NCBI GenBank assembly: GCA_945870465.1
Contig: CAMBSS010000084.1
Span: 1 to 18,683 of the forward strand
DNA from: Bordetella parapertussis
GTDB lineage: Bacteria; Pseudomonadota; Gammaproteobacteria; Burkholderiales; SG8-41
DNA length: 18,683 nucleotides
Reading direction: 5' to 3'
The notes below the pieces were generated by a model that saw only the letters and a program-made list of their open reading frames with translations, made no database searches and was not told the origin of the DNA. The translations under genes and the position numbers were made by a program. Below, in pieces: positions 1-6,649 of the stretch (its first letter is position 1; every line of letters begins with the position of its first letter).

Positions 1-971
1 AGTTTGTTGAGCTCGTTCCAGAACGGTGTTGTGATCTGGAAATCATTGCCCTGGTGACTCATCGCGTCGAGAAATGCGCGGTCGCGCGCGAATTCGATCA
101 GTTCGCGCGCCGAGTTGGTGCCGATGGTTTCTTCCGACTGACCATGCAAATCGGCCCAGTACGGCAGCAGCGACGCACTCTCCACCACCCGCAAAGGATT
201 GCTCGTGCACACCAGCTTGCCGGCAGCATCGCGCACTTCGATCAGCAAATCGCCCGTCTCGGCACAGCCCAGGCCGTCGATGATTTTCGAGTACTCGCCG
301 CGCTGCATTTTCAGACTGGCAGGCAGTCCGCCGACCGGCAGATTGGACTTGAGGCTGAATGTCCCGTTCACGAGATGCGAAGGATTGCCCCACTTGTCTT
401 CGCCCTTGAAGCCGAGCTTGAACAGCTGGCCACGCTTGCGCGAAGTCGGCAGGATAGCCTTGTACAAAACCGGCGGCCCCGCCACGACCGAGATAATCGG
501 CTGTACCGGCAGCTCGACATAGTTATAAGTCGCCCATGCATCGGCGAGCACCCGGAACTCGAAAGTCGGCTCGTTGAAAGTCTGCATGCGGATGCCGGGC
601 GAGCCCTGGCGCGTATCGCCGAAGCGCACGATGATCTGGTCGTTCTCGCGCAGAAAACCCCGCACCACACGGATAAACAGCGTTTTGTCCCACGGCCGTA
701 TGTTCATCTTGCCGTCGTACTTCACTTCGAGTATCGCGCCGTTGCTGGCCTCGACGGTCGTGTAGTTCCAGCCTTTGGGGTCGGTGAACTGCGGGCGCCC
801 CATGTCGGACGCAAAGCGGTGCACGATTTTCAGCGAACCGGTGTCGTCGATGCCGAAATAACCGGCGGTATAGGTGAGCGTAAACGACTGGAAGCTGCCG
901 GCCTCGAATTCGCCCTGCGGAGAAATCTCCGCGTGGCCCATGCGATCGGCGAAATAGATTGAATGCGGCAT
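1..971 (-). CDS. DUF3604 family protein, C-terminus cut by window edge
   Basis: An open frame of 323 codons runs from an ATG at 971 to the left edge without a stop, so the protein is partial. An AGAGG Shine-Dalgarno-like sequence lies a few bases upstream of the ATG. The translation begins MPHSIYFADRMGHAEISP. It continues with a beta-rich region of about 260 residues, then a segment ADLHGQSEETIGTNSA with Asp274-Leu-His276, followed by FLDAMSHQGNDFQIT. From memory this pattern matches the DUF3604 family, whose biochemical role is unknown to me. The DLH and SHQGND segments loosely recall metal-binding motifs of PHP-type hydrolases, which is only an inference. There is no signal peptide, so it is probably cytoplasmic. 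It is the last visible gene of the sulfolactate-type operon and is separated from the ComA-like gene by an inverted repeat. Family assignment is fairly confident; function is not. Confidence 0.75.
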   Translation of the reverse strand, partial: MPHSIYFADRMGHAEISPQGEFEAGSFQSFTLTYTAGYFGIDDTGSLKIVHRFASDMGRPQFTDPKGWNYTTVEASNGAILEVKYDGKMNIRPWDKTLFIRVVRGFLRENDQIIVRFGDTRQGSPGIRMQTFNEPTFEFRVLADAWATYNYVELPVQPIISVVAGPPVLYKAILPTSRKRGQLFKLGFKGEDKWGNPSHLVNGTFSLKSNLPVGGLPASLKMQRGEYSKIIDGLGCAETGDLLIEVRDAAGKLVCTSNPLRVVESASLLPYWADLHGQSEETIGTNSARELIEFARDRAFLDAMSHQGNDFQITTPFWNELNK

Positions 972-995
972 CTAAAACCTCTACAAAAAAGCTTT

Positions 996-1099
996 ACCGC
1001 AAAGGACGCAAAGGAAAAGAAAACTGATATTTTAGCAATGCTGAACAACCGACCGTTATATATGGTTCGCCTTTGGTTTCCCTTCGCGTCCTTTGCGGT
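996..1099. repeat. Imperfect inverted repeat, AAGGACGC family
   Basis: Arms of about 22 bases at 996-1017 and 1078-1099 are inverted copies matching at about 20 positions. The core is ACCGCAAAGGACGC followed by an AAGG unit, around a 60-base AT-richer centre. The element fills almost the whole gap between the ComA-like stop codon (1100-1102) and the DUF3604 start. It shares its core with the tract at 4192-4239. Its role is unknown; mRNA processing or stability within the operon is possible. Confidence 0.7.
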
Positions 1100-1936
1100 T
1101 CAGGATTTTGATCTTGCGCCTCTGGACACCTGCGGACCGACCACGCCGAGGCCGACTCGTAGCGCCTCGGTTTCGAGGATGTCGGCCGGCATCACGTTGG
1201 CGATATTCACGTCCGGCCCGAATTCGTGGACGAGGAATTTTTTCATATCTTCGACGACCGATAAAGTGATTCCCGCAATCCACGGGCCCGGCAGCTCGAT
1301 CAGCACACGCGACATGTCGAGCCCCTTGCGCAACCCATTGATGAGCTTCATCTTGGGTTTGCCGTTGGCGATCAGCTCGGCGGCCTCGACCAGCACCAGC
1401 TCAGCGCCGGCCGCGAAACAATCCTCGGCCTGCGACACCAGCAGGCCGGAATCGTTTTTCATGTCCTTGGAGCCGACTTCGCCGAACACCGCGAGCCCGC
1501 AATCGACCGCCAGGCGGATTTGCGCGCGGCGCTGGCGCGGCGTCAGTTCCACGCAGTTGTCTGAAACCTCCACCACGTCGAAGCCGACGCGCTTCGCCTC
1601 GAGCAAAAACGGGCGCAGCATTTTTTCGCCATAGGTCGCGAACACGTATTCCTGGAACTGGCCGCCGATGAACGGGCGTATGCGGTGCTTGCGGTAGAGC
1701 GCCAGCTTTTTGCGCAAATACGCGAGATCGTAGAGACGCGAAGTGCCGACCGCGATCTTGGCGAGATCGATATAGCGGTCGGCCATCGTCACCAGGTCAG
1801 CGACCTGCATATACGGCAGCCCGAAATCCGCCACCATCGTGAGCCCGGTCGTGCGCGGCTTCTTTTGGCTACGCGCGGCTGGCAACTCGACGAAGCCGAA
1901 CGGCACCTTTTTAGAACCTGATTCCTTACGACGCAT
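1100..1936 (-). CDS. ComA-like phosphosulfolactate synthase family protein
   Basis: A 278-residue protein that resembles the ComA family (PF02679), which adds sulfite to phosphoenolpyruvate to make (2R)-phosphosulfolactate. Family-like segments are KPRTTGLTMVADFG near residues 26-39, IDLAKIAVGTSRL, FIGGQF, VVEVSDNCVEL, FGEVGSKD and the C-terminal VNIANVMPADILETEALRVG. An excellent GGAGGA Shine-Dalgarno sequence seven bases before the ATG fixes the start. Oddities against the canonical enzyme as I remember it: FIGGQFQE instead of a GGT-F-E motif, and GLGVVGPQ where archaeal ComA has GLR followed by a small acidic motif. The substrate may therefore differ. No comB phosphatase or comC dehydrogenase is visible. 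It lies 19 bases after the TauE gene, in the same operon as suyAB. Fold and family are confident; the reaction in this organism is uncertain. Confidence 0.8.
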   Translation of the reverse strand: MRRKESGSKKVPFGFVELPAARSQKKPRTTGLTMVADFGLPYMQVADLVTMADRYIDLAKIAVGTSRLYDLAYLRKKLALYRKHRIRPFIGGQFQEYVFATYGEKMLRPFLLEAKRVGFDVVEVSDNCVELTPRQRRAQIRLAVDCGLAVFGEVGSKDMKNDSGLLVSQAEDCFAAGAELVLVEAAELIANGKPKMKLINGLRKGLDMSRVLIELPGPWIAGITLSVVEDMKKFLVHEFGPDVNIANVMPADILETEALRVGLGVVGPQVSRGARSKS

Positions 1937-1955
1937 AAATATTCCTCCGAAGCAT

Positions 1956-2690
1956 TCAGAACTGCAACGAAATCCCGGACGCCAGTATCAACCACAGCAC
2001 GAGGCGCCGGAAGCGCTCTTCGCTAATAACGTCAAACACGCGCATGCCCGCCCATAATCCCAGCGCCATTGCCGGCAGCCCCACCGCCAGCGGCATCACC
2101 AACTGCGACTTGTCGATATCGATGGTGAACCCCACGCACAGCATGATGAGCACGCCGCTGATGAGTATGAAAGGCTGATAAACGCAGCGGCTCTTTCGCT
2201 TGTCCCATCCGCGCAGGCCGCACCATATGGTCGGCAGCGTGCCATGCAGCATGGAAAATCCGCCCAGCACGCCGCTCACCCACCCCACCACACCATCGGC
2301 GATGCGCGCCGTGACGGGCGCGAGTCGCAGCACCCGAATTTGTGGCCGCATCAGCATATAGCCACTATAAGCGATCATGAACGCACCGAACATATGACGA
2401 AACAAAACCGCATCGAGACGCTGCAGTGCCAACACACCCAGCGGCACGCCGAACAGGCTGCCAAGCACGAACGGCCACAGCAGGCCGAATTCGATTTCGC
2501 GCCGGAATTGCCAGACGCTGGCGGTGTGCAGCAGCGTCGCGCAGATCGCTGCGAGGAACACGATCTGCGCCGGCGGCAGCACGTAGATCCATACCCCGGT
2601 GACAACGATGGCAAACGCGAACCCGGCACTGCCGACCACCAGCGCGGCAAGGAATCCCCCCGCCGCGATCAACGCGTAATCAAACCACAT
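1956..2690 (-). CDS. TauE/SafE family permease, probable sulfite/sulfonate exporter
   Basis: A 244-residue, very hydrophobic inner-membrane protein with about seven or eight membrane segments. It begins MWFDYALIAAGGFLAALVVG, with the glycine-rich first helix typical of the TauE/SafE family (PF01925). The second half holds the related segment VVGWVSGVLGGFSMLHGTLP, as expected from the family's internal duplication. TauE/SafE members export sulfite, sulfoacetate or related anions in sulfonate degraders. With SuyAB in the same operon, export of the sulfite released by SuyAB is the simplest role; uptake or export of a sulfonate is also possible. The start codon lies inside the 3' end of the SdhD-like gene (11-base overlap), so translation is probably coupled. 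Family is confident; the substrate is inferred from context. Confidence 0.85.
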   Translation of the reverse strand: MWFDYALIAAGGFLAALVVGSAGFAFAIVVTGVWIYVLPPAQIVFLAAICATLLHTASVWQFRREIEFGLLWPFVLGSLFGVPLGVLALQRLDAVLFRHMFGAFMIAYSGYMLMRPQIRVLRLAPVTARIADGVVGWVSGVLGGFSMLHGTLPTIWCGLRGWDKRKSRCVYQPFILISGVLIMLCVGFTIDIDKSQLVMPLAVGLPAMALGLWAGMRVFDVISEERFRRLVLWLILASGISLQF

Positions 2691-3027
2691 TCAGCGCGAA
2701 AGCGAGGCCCGCCGCGAGGCTCAATCCGGCGGCCACGGCGAGCAGGCTCTTTTGCCAGTCGCGCCACGCCAGGAATTCCAGCATCAATATACGCACGCCG
2801 CCTGCCATGTGCGCCGCAAGCAATATCACGAGGCCGATCTCGCCGAATTTGACCAGCGGCTGCTGCGTCCAGTGCAGAAATCCATCGAGTGCAGGCGCGC
2901 CCTGCAGTGCCTGGCCCAGCGCCCAGAAATGGAACGGCAAAAAGAGCGCCAGCAGCAAGCCGCTCGCGCGATGAACGATGAACGCCCAGTAAGCGGGATG
3001 ATTGCGCGCGCGGTAATCGTTTTTCAT
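2680..3027 (-). CDS. SdhD/SdhC-like cytochrome b membrane anchor
   Basis: A 115-residue membrane protein with three predicted helices at about 17-38, 52-75 and 89-111. It starts MKNDYRARNHPAYWAFIVHR. The segments IVHRASGLLLALFLPFHFW and LAAHMAGGVRILMLEF resemble the two signatures of succinate dehydrogenase/fumarate reductase membrane anchors: the His-Arg-x-Ser-Gly quinone-side motif and the His-x3-Gly-x-Arg heme/quinone motif. It should hold the iron-sulfur and flavin subunits to the membrane and pass electrons to quinone, probably through heme b. Its ATG overlaps the stop of the preceding anchor gene as ATGA, a sign of coupled translation. The longer open frame extending upstream has no support. 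Which of the two anchors corresponds to SdhC and which to SdhD cannot be settled from sequence alone. Confidence 0.8.
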   Translation of the reverse strand: MKNDYRARNHPAYWAFIVHRASGLLLALFLPFHFWALGQALQGAPALDGFLHWTQQPLVKFGEIGLVILLAAHMAGGVRILMLEFLAWRDWQKSLLAVAAGLSLAAGLAFALNVV

Positions 3028-3368
3028 AGCGGCGCGAATACCGCCAGCACCGCGCGGCCGCCCCACAGCGCCAGCGCCGCACCGAGCACCACCAGCGCCA
3101 CGTCGACAAACGCGCCGCGCAGGCCGAATGTCTCGCCCACTATCGTGCGCACGCCTATCGGCGCGTGTACCGCGACGGCGGCAACGAAAGTTGCATAAAA
3201 AATCAGCCACGCGTAATTGCCGCGCGTGCGCCCGAGTATGTCGGCCGCCGACAGCCCGTGGCGCACCGCGTAGATCATCGTCACCAGATGCACGACCACG
3301 CACAACGCGAGCACGGCGGCGCTGAGCCGCTGAGCCGTCCATAGCAGCACTTGCGTGCGGATGCTCAC
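3024..3368 (-). CDS. SdhC/SdhD-like cytochrome b membrane anchor
   Basis: A 114-residue membrane protein with three helices at about 10-33, 50-70 and 85-108. The GTG start overlaps the stop of the SdhB-like gene as GTGA, which decides the start. The segment RLSAAVLALCVVVHLVTMIY carries the Arg-x-Ser...His pattern, and VHAPIGVRTIVGE carries the His-x3-Gly-x-Arg pattern, both seen in succinate dehydrogenase and fumarate reductase anchors. The histidines at those sites are candidate heme b ligands. With the next gene it would form a two-protein, six-helix anchor like that of complex II. Both anchors are more diverged from housekeeping SdhC/SdhD than I would expect of the TCA-cycle enzyme, and they follow the iron-sulfur gene rather than preceding a flavoprotein gene. 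Confidence 0.8.
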   Translation of the reverse strand: MSIRTQVLLWTAQRLSAAVLALCVVVHLVTMIYAVRHGLSAADILGRTRGNYAWLIFYATFVAAVAVHAPIGVRTIVGETFGLRGAFVDVALVVLGAALALWGGRAVLAVFAPL

Positions 3369-4135
3369 AGTTCACCCTTGATGGCCGCGACGGCGACCGC
3401 GCGCTTCAGGCCGGCGATGCCGGCCGTCGGCGCAATATGCTTGGGACAACGCTCGCTGCATGTCACGTGCGTATGGCAGGCATGGCAGCCGGCGTCGCCG
3501 GCAACTGCGGCGAGGCGCGGCGCATTGGCGGTATCGCGCACGTCGTTTACCAATGTCCACGCCCGGTTGAGCGCGGCCGGTCCGAGATAGGCGGGGTTCC
3601 ATGCCACGACGTCGCAGGAGCTGTAGCAGACGCCGCAGCCTATGCATTCGATCGCGGCATCGACTTCCTTGCGCTGCGGCGAATCGGGCAATACGCGCGC
3701 GAACTCGTCGGCGCGCGTGCGCGCGCCCTTGAACTGGCCCTTGGCCTGCGCCCATTTGTCGAAAAACGGCGCCATGTCGGTGACGAGGTCCTTGATCACC
3801 GGCAGGTTGTTGAGCGGCGCGATTTCCAGCGTATCGTCGGTCGCGACGTTCGCGACGTGGGTGCGGCACGTCCACCGTGCCTTGCCGTTCACGCTCATGG
3901 CGCACGAGCCGCACATGCCGACGCGGCACGCGTAGCGATACGACAGGGTGGCATCGAGGTTGCGCTGGATGTAAGTGACGACATCGAGCACGGTCTGGTT
4001 CTCGAGACGGGGCACTTCGAATTGCTGAAGCCCGCCGTTCTCGGCGCCGCGCCAGACGCGCACGGTGAGCGTGCGCGGGAGAGGCGCGAGGCGCGGGGCG
4101 AGAGGCGTATCCACCGGCTCTTTTAAAGTTGCCAT
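3365..4135 (-). CDS. SdhB/FrdB-like iron-sulfur subunit
   Basis: A 256-residue electron-transfer subunit of a succinate dehydrogenase/fumarate reductase-type complex. The N-terminal [2Fe-2S] ferredoxin domain has cysteines 70, 75, 78 and 90 (YACRVGMCGSC then WTC). The C-terminal domain has CIGCGVCYSSC (164-174) and then Cys220, 226 and 230 (CHTHVTCSERCPKH). This supplies all ligands for the [4Fe-4S] and [3Fe-4S] clusters, so the protein looks functional. Asp175 replaces the usual proline after the fourth cysteine. The ATG at 4135 was chosen over an in-frame TTG at 4174; neither has a strong Shine-Dalgarno sequence. About 20 residues precede the first ferredoxin strand, longer than in typical homologues, and they are encoded by a repeat-like tract (4083-4107). 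No flavoprotein gene is in the window, so the substrate cannot be read from this module. Confidence 0.9.
   Translation of the reverse strand: MATLKEPVDTPLAPRLAPLPRTLTVRVWRGAENGGLQQFEVPRLENQTVLDVVTYIQRNLDATLSYRYACRVGMCGSCAMSVNGKARWTCRTHVANVATDDTLEIAPLNNLPVIKDLVTDMAPFFDKWAQAKGQFKGARTRADEFARVLPDSPQRKEVDAAIECIGCGVCYSSCDVVAWNPAYLGPAALNRAWTLVNDVRDTANAPRLAAVAGDAGCHACHTHVTCSERCPKHIAPTAGIAGLKRAVAVAAIKGEL
4083..4107 (-). repeat. CCTCTCGCC-family repeat look-alike inside the sdhB-like gene
   Basis: Read on the minus strand, this 25-base tract matches 16701-16725 upstream of pilD at 21 of 25 positions, including the shared core CGCCTCTCGCCCC. Here it is translated as part of the proline-rich N-terminal extension (TPLAPRLAPLPR) of the iron-sulfur subunit. 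Confidence 0.5.
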
Positions 4136-4191
4136 CTTCGAGGCCAATTCGTACTGTTCCCCCAGGTCGCCCAAGATTTTTGCATTGTTTT

Positions 4192-4239
4192 TCCTTCGCG
4201 TCCTTCGCGTCCTTGGCGTCCTTGGCGGTGAAGCTTTAC
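4192..4239. repeat. Tandem AAGGACGC-type intergenic repeat
   Basis: On the minus strand this tract is GTAAAGCTTCACCGCC followed by three AAGGACGC-type units in 9-base steps and a final AAGG. It lies immediately after the suyB stop and before the SdhB-like gene. The AAGCTT-x-ACCGC-x-AAGGACGC core is shared with the inverted repeat at 996-1099, so the two are members of one family. It separates the suyAB pair from the rest of the operon. Confidence 0.7.
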
Positions 4240-4242
4240 GCT

Positions 4243-5412
4243 TTATGCACTTTCATACAGCCTGGTCATCACGAACTCATTATGACCAAGCGCTTCGGCC
4301 GCGGTGAGGCGTCCGTTGCAGGTGCGCAGCATGACCTCGATCAGTTCGTCGCCGGTCTGGTCGAGGTTCTTCTCGCGCTGCAGGAGCCCCGAGCAATCGT
4401 GGTCGACGTGTTCCGACATTGTGCGCACGGTGCGCGGATTCGCCGTCAGCTTGATGACCGGCAGGATCGGGTTGCCGATCACGTTGCCCTGCCCGGTCGG
4501 AAAGAGATGCACGACATAGCCGGATGCGGCGCACAGCGTCACCATCTCGGCCGCTGCCGACGACGAATCCATGAACCACAGGCCCGGCTTGGTCGGCGTC
4601 TCGGCCTTGTCGAGCACGCCGATCACCTTGCACTTCTTGCCGATCTTCTGGATGTTGCCGAGCGCTTTTTCCTCGATGGTGGTGAGCCCGCCCGCGATAT
4701 TGCCTTTGGTCGGCTGCGAATCGGACAAGTCGCTGGTTTTGTGGCGCTCCACTACTTCCTGATAGCGGTCGAACATCGCCATGAACTGCTTGCGCACTTC
4801 GGGTGTTGCGCAGCGTTCGGCGACGATCTTTTCCCCGCCGGTGATTTCGGTGGTTTCGCCGAAGCACATGGTGACGCCCAATGGTTCCATTTTATCGAAC
4901 GCGTTGCCGACCGTCGGATTGGCGCCGCAGCCGGAAGTCGTGTCCGACTCGCCGCATTTCGTCGATACCCACAGATCGCTGATCGGGCATTCGACACGCT
5001 GCAGTTCAGAAGCCCATTGCACGTATTCCTTGGCCACTTTGGATGCGCGCAGGATGGTGTCGTGATCGCCGTGCAACTCGATGCCGAATCCGGTGACCGG
5101 CTTGCCGGTCTTGGCGATGCCATCAACCACTTTCTTGGCCCAGCCTTCTTCGATGCAGATGACCACCACCGCGGCAACGTTCGGGTTGGAGCCCGCACCG
5201 ATCAGCGTGCGGAAATGCAGATCCAGGTCGGCGCCGAATTGCAGCCGGCCGTACGGGTGCGGGATCGCGATGGCGCCCTTGATGTTATTGGCAACGGCCT
5301 CGGCTGCGGCGTTCGACAGATCGTCGACCGGCAGGATGATGACGTGATTGCGCACGCCGACGCGGCCGTTTTCGCGGCGATAGCCCTGGAAAGTGGTTGT
5401 GCTTGAGATCAT
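4243..5412 (-). CDS. suyB: (2R)-sulfolactate sulfo-lyase, large subunit SuyB
   Basis: A 389-residue protein of the UxaA/altronate dehydratase C-terminal family. With SuyA it cleaves (2R)-3-sulfolactate to pyruvate and sulfite in the cytoplasm. Visible motifs are [19 protein letters not shown] (10-28), [10 protein letters not shown] (152-161) with [34 protein letters not shown] and [23 protein letters not shown] instead of the sugar-acid dehydratase CGGSD, and the near-verbatim match of several stretches to SuyB as I remember it, favour sulfolactate over altronate. The short length without a fused SAF domain, with the SAF domain as a separate gene just upstream, also fits SuyAB. The ATG at 5412 follows GAGGAG at good spacing; longer in-frame extensions lack support. 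The suyA stop lies 16 bases upstream. Biochemical specificity is inferred from similarity. Confidence 0.9.
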   Translation of the reverse strand: MISSTTTFQGYRRENGRVGVRNHVIILPVDDLSNAAAEAVANNIKGAIAIPHPYGRLQFGADLDLHFRTLIGAGSNPNVAAVVVICIEEGWAKKVVDGIAKTGKPVTGFGIELHGDHDTILRASKVAKEYVQWASELQRVECPISDLWVSTKCGESDTTSGCGANPTVGNAFDKMEPLGVTMCFGETTEITGGEKIVAERCATPEVRKQFMAMFDRYQEVVERHKTSDLSDSQPTKGNIAGGLTTIEEKALGNIQKIGKKCKVIGVLDKAETPTKPGLWFMDSSSAAAEMVTLCAASGYVVHLFPTGQGNVIGNPILPVIKLTANPRTVRTMSEHVDHDCSGLLQREKNLDQTGDELIEVMLRTCNGRLTAAEALGHNEFVMTRLYESA

Positions 5413-5428
5413 GCTCGCTCCTCTGCGC

Positions 5429-5710
5429 CTACCAGCGCTTGGTCTTGATGTTGTGAACGTGGGCGTGCGCGCCCGTCTTGATGTCGGCGATGGCCTTGCC
5501 AATGTCGTGCCCGTATTTGATGATGGTGTCGCCGTTCTTGATGTCTTTCAGGGCGAGCTTGTGGCCGATCGGAATGTCCTGCTGCGTCTTGAGCGAGATG
5601 GTGCGGTCTTCGTCCATGATCCAGCCGGTGCAGTCCTGGCCGGCTTTCACGCCTTCGACCACGACCACTGCGACGGTGTCCTTGGGATCGTGCAATACAA
5701 AGTGAATCAT
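5429..5710 (-). CDS. suyA: (2R)-sulfolactate sulfo-lyase, small subunit SuyA
   Basis: A 93-residue SAF-domain protein, the expected size for the small subunit of sulfolactate sulfo-lyase. It begins [20 protein letters not shown] and has the SAF-type segments [20 protein letters not shown] and [20 protein letters not shown], ending HNIKTKRW. The His-x-His-x-His-Asn ending is typical of the UxaA N-terminal domain and probably helps bind the catalytic metal together with SuyB. GAGGAG six bases before the ATG decides the start. It is the first gene of the minus-strand operon and lies directly downstream of a good promoter. An altronate or galactarate dehydratase N-terminal domain is the main alternative; similarity to SuyA and the neighbouring TauE and ComA-like genes argue against it. 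Confidence 0.88.
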   Translation of the reverse strand: MIHFVLHDPKDTVAVVVVEGVKAGQDCTGWIMDEDRTISLKTQQDIPIGHKLALKDIKNGDTIIKYGHDIGKAIADIKTGAHAHVHNIKTKRW

Positions 5711-5786
5711 AGGAACTCCTCAAACTCGAAAAAAAATGAAAGCGCCCTCAGTGTACGGCCAATATGGTTTTTATCGGCCGCCACAG

Positions 5787-5816
5787 ATAGTAGCCGCCGC
5801 GTTAAATATGAGTCAA
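5787..5816 (-). promoter_or_regulatory. Probable sigma-70 promoter of the suyA operon
   Basis: On the minus strand, TTGACT (5811-5816, five of six consensus bases) is followed after 18 bases by TACTAT (5787-5792, four of six). The -10 box lies about 77 bases before the suyA start. The -35 box abuts the repeat block at 5817-5834, so binding there could control initiation. Confidence 0.6.
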
Positions 5817-5834
5817 CTATATGACCTATATGAC
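5806..5834. promoter_or_regulatory. Candidate operator for the GntR-family regulator
   Basis: A perfect 9-base tandem repeat, CTATATGAC twice (5817-5834), with a third ATATGA at 5806-5811. GTCA (5812-5815) and TGAC (5822-5825) also form a six-base-spaced inverted pair. The block sits between the divergent suyA and regulator genes and overlaps or abuts the -35 boxes of both proposed promoters. Operator function is inferred from position. Confidence 0.5.
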
Positions 5835-5857
5835 GTCCAGACTGCCGGTGCTATGAT
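5830..5857 (+). promoter_or_regulatory. Possible promoter of the GntR regulator gene
   Basis: ATGACG (5830-5835, four of six) and TATGAT (5852-5857, five of six) are separated by 16 bases, upstream of the ATG at 5888. The -35 box lies in the second CTATATGAC repeat, which would fit autoregulation. The -10 box is better supported than the -35 box. Confidence 0.4.
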
Positions 5858-5887
5858 TCCTGACGAACTATTCGCGGCGAATCGAAC

Positions 5888-6649
5888 ATGGTCCCCACCC
5901 CGGCAGGCAGCAGCCTGAACTCCCACCCCCTCTACAAAGAGGTCAAAAACCGCATCACACGCAGCCTGATTGCCGGCGAGTGGAAGCCGGGCGCCGCCAT
6001 CCCGAGCGAAGGGCGGCTGGCCGCGCACTTCGGCGTTTCGGTGGGCACCATCCGCAAAGCCATCGACGAACTGGTGGCCGAGAAAATCGTCGTCCGCCAG
6101 CAGGGTCGCGGCACCTTCGTTACCACGCACAGCGAAGACCGCCAGTTCTACTATTTCTTTCACATGGTCGGCAAGGACGGCGGCAAGGAACCGCCCGACC
6201 ACGAACTGCTGTCGCTGCAAACCGCCAAAGCCGACCATGCGACCGCGCTGCAACTCGGCATTGAACGCGGCGAACGCGTGCACCGTATCCAGAACGTGCT
6301 GAAACTCAACAGCGTGCCGGTCATATTCGACGAACTGCTCATCGCAGCAGCGCGCTTTGCCGATTTGAGCGCAGAAAAATTCGGCGCTCGCGACGGCACC
6401 ATTTACGGTTTCTACCAGTCGCGCTACGGTATCAACGTGGTGCGCATCAGCGAACGGCTGTCGGCCGCGCTGCCGGACGCACGCGTTGCGCGCCTGCTCG
6501 GCGTGAAACAAGCGAGCCCGGTGCTGGTCATCAAGCGCGTCGCTTATACGTACCACGATCAACCCGTCGAACTGCGCACGAGCTGGGTCAACACGGCGCG
6601 TCATGAGTACTTAAGCGACCTGTGGAAAGCGGGGTCCGGTCGGGCATGA
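5888..6649 (+). CDS. GntR-family (HutC/UTRA type) transcriptional regulator
   Basis: A 253-residue regulator. Residues 14-80 form a GntR winged helix-turn-helix, with IPSEGRLAAHFGVSVGTIRK as the recognition region and VVRQQGRGTFV as the wing. Residues about 95-245 match a UTRA effector-binding domain of the HutC subfamily (ELLSLQTAK, VFDELLIAA-like, YQSRYGINVVRISERLSA, PVLVIKRVAYTY). It is transcribed divergently from suyA across a 177-base gap with a tandem-repeat operator candidate. It is therefore the obvious local regulator of the operon, probably responding to a sulfonate or a pathway intermediate, by inference. The ATG at 5888 is the only start that keeps the whole N-terminal domain; its Shine-Dalgarno sequence is weak. 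The stop overlaps the next gene as ATGA. Confidence 0.9.
   Translation: MVPTPAGSSLNSHPLYKEVKNRITRSLIAGEWKPGAAIPSEGRLAAHFGVSVGTIRKAIDELVAEKIVVRQQGRGTFVTTHSEDRQFYYFFHMVGKDGGKEPPDHELLSLQTAKADHATALQLGIERGERVHRIQNVLKLNSVPVIFDELLIAAARFADLSAEKFGARDGTIYGFYQSRYGINVVRISERLSAALPDARVARLLGVKQASPVLVIKRVAYTYHDQPVELRTSWVNTARHEYLSDLWKAGSGRA

Noticed and set aside
54..962. 302-residue plus-strand open frame
   Set aside because: It lies antisense to the DUF3604 gene, has no recognisable domain and a His/Arg/Gln-rich composition typical of reverse frames in GC-rich DNA.
2680..4135. Housekeeping TCA-cycle succinate dehydrogenase
   Set aside because: The order B-C-D without sdhA, the divergent anchors and the location inside a suyAB operon do not fit the usual sdhCDAB cluster.
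4192..4239. CRISPR array or VNTR
   Set aside because: Units are 9 bases, imperfect and only three to four in number, with no spacers and no cas genes.
4129..5406. 425-residue plus-strand open frame
   Set aside because: It is antisense to suyB, whose motifs are unambiguous; composition is that of a shadow frame.
4243..5710. Altronate or galactarate dehydratase (UxaA/GarD) as the identity of the two-gene pair
   Set aside because: Split small SAF subunit plus a short large subunit, CGESD instead of CGGSD, near-verbatim similarity to SuyB segments and sulfonate-type neighbours favour SuyAB.
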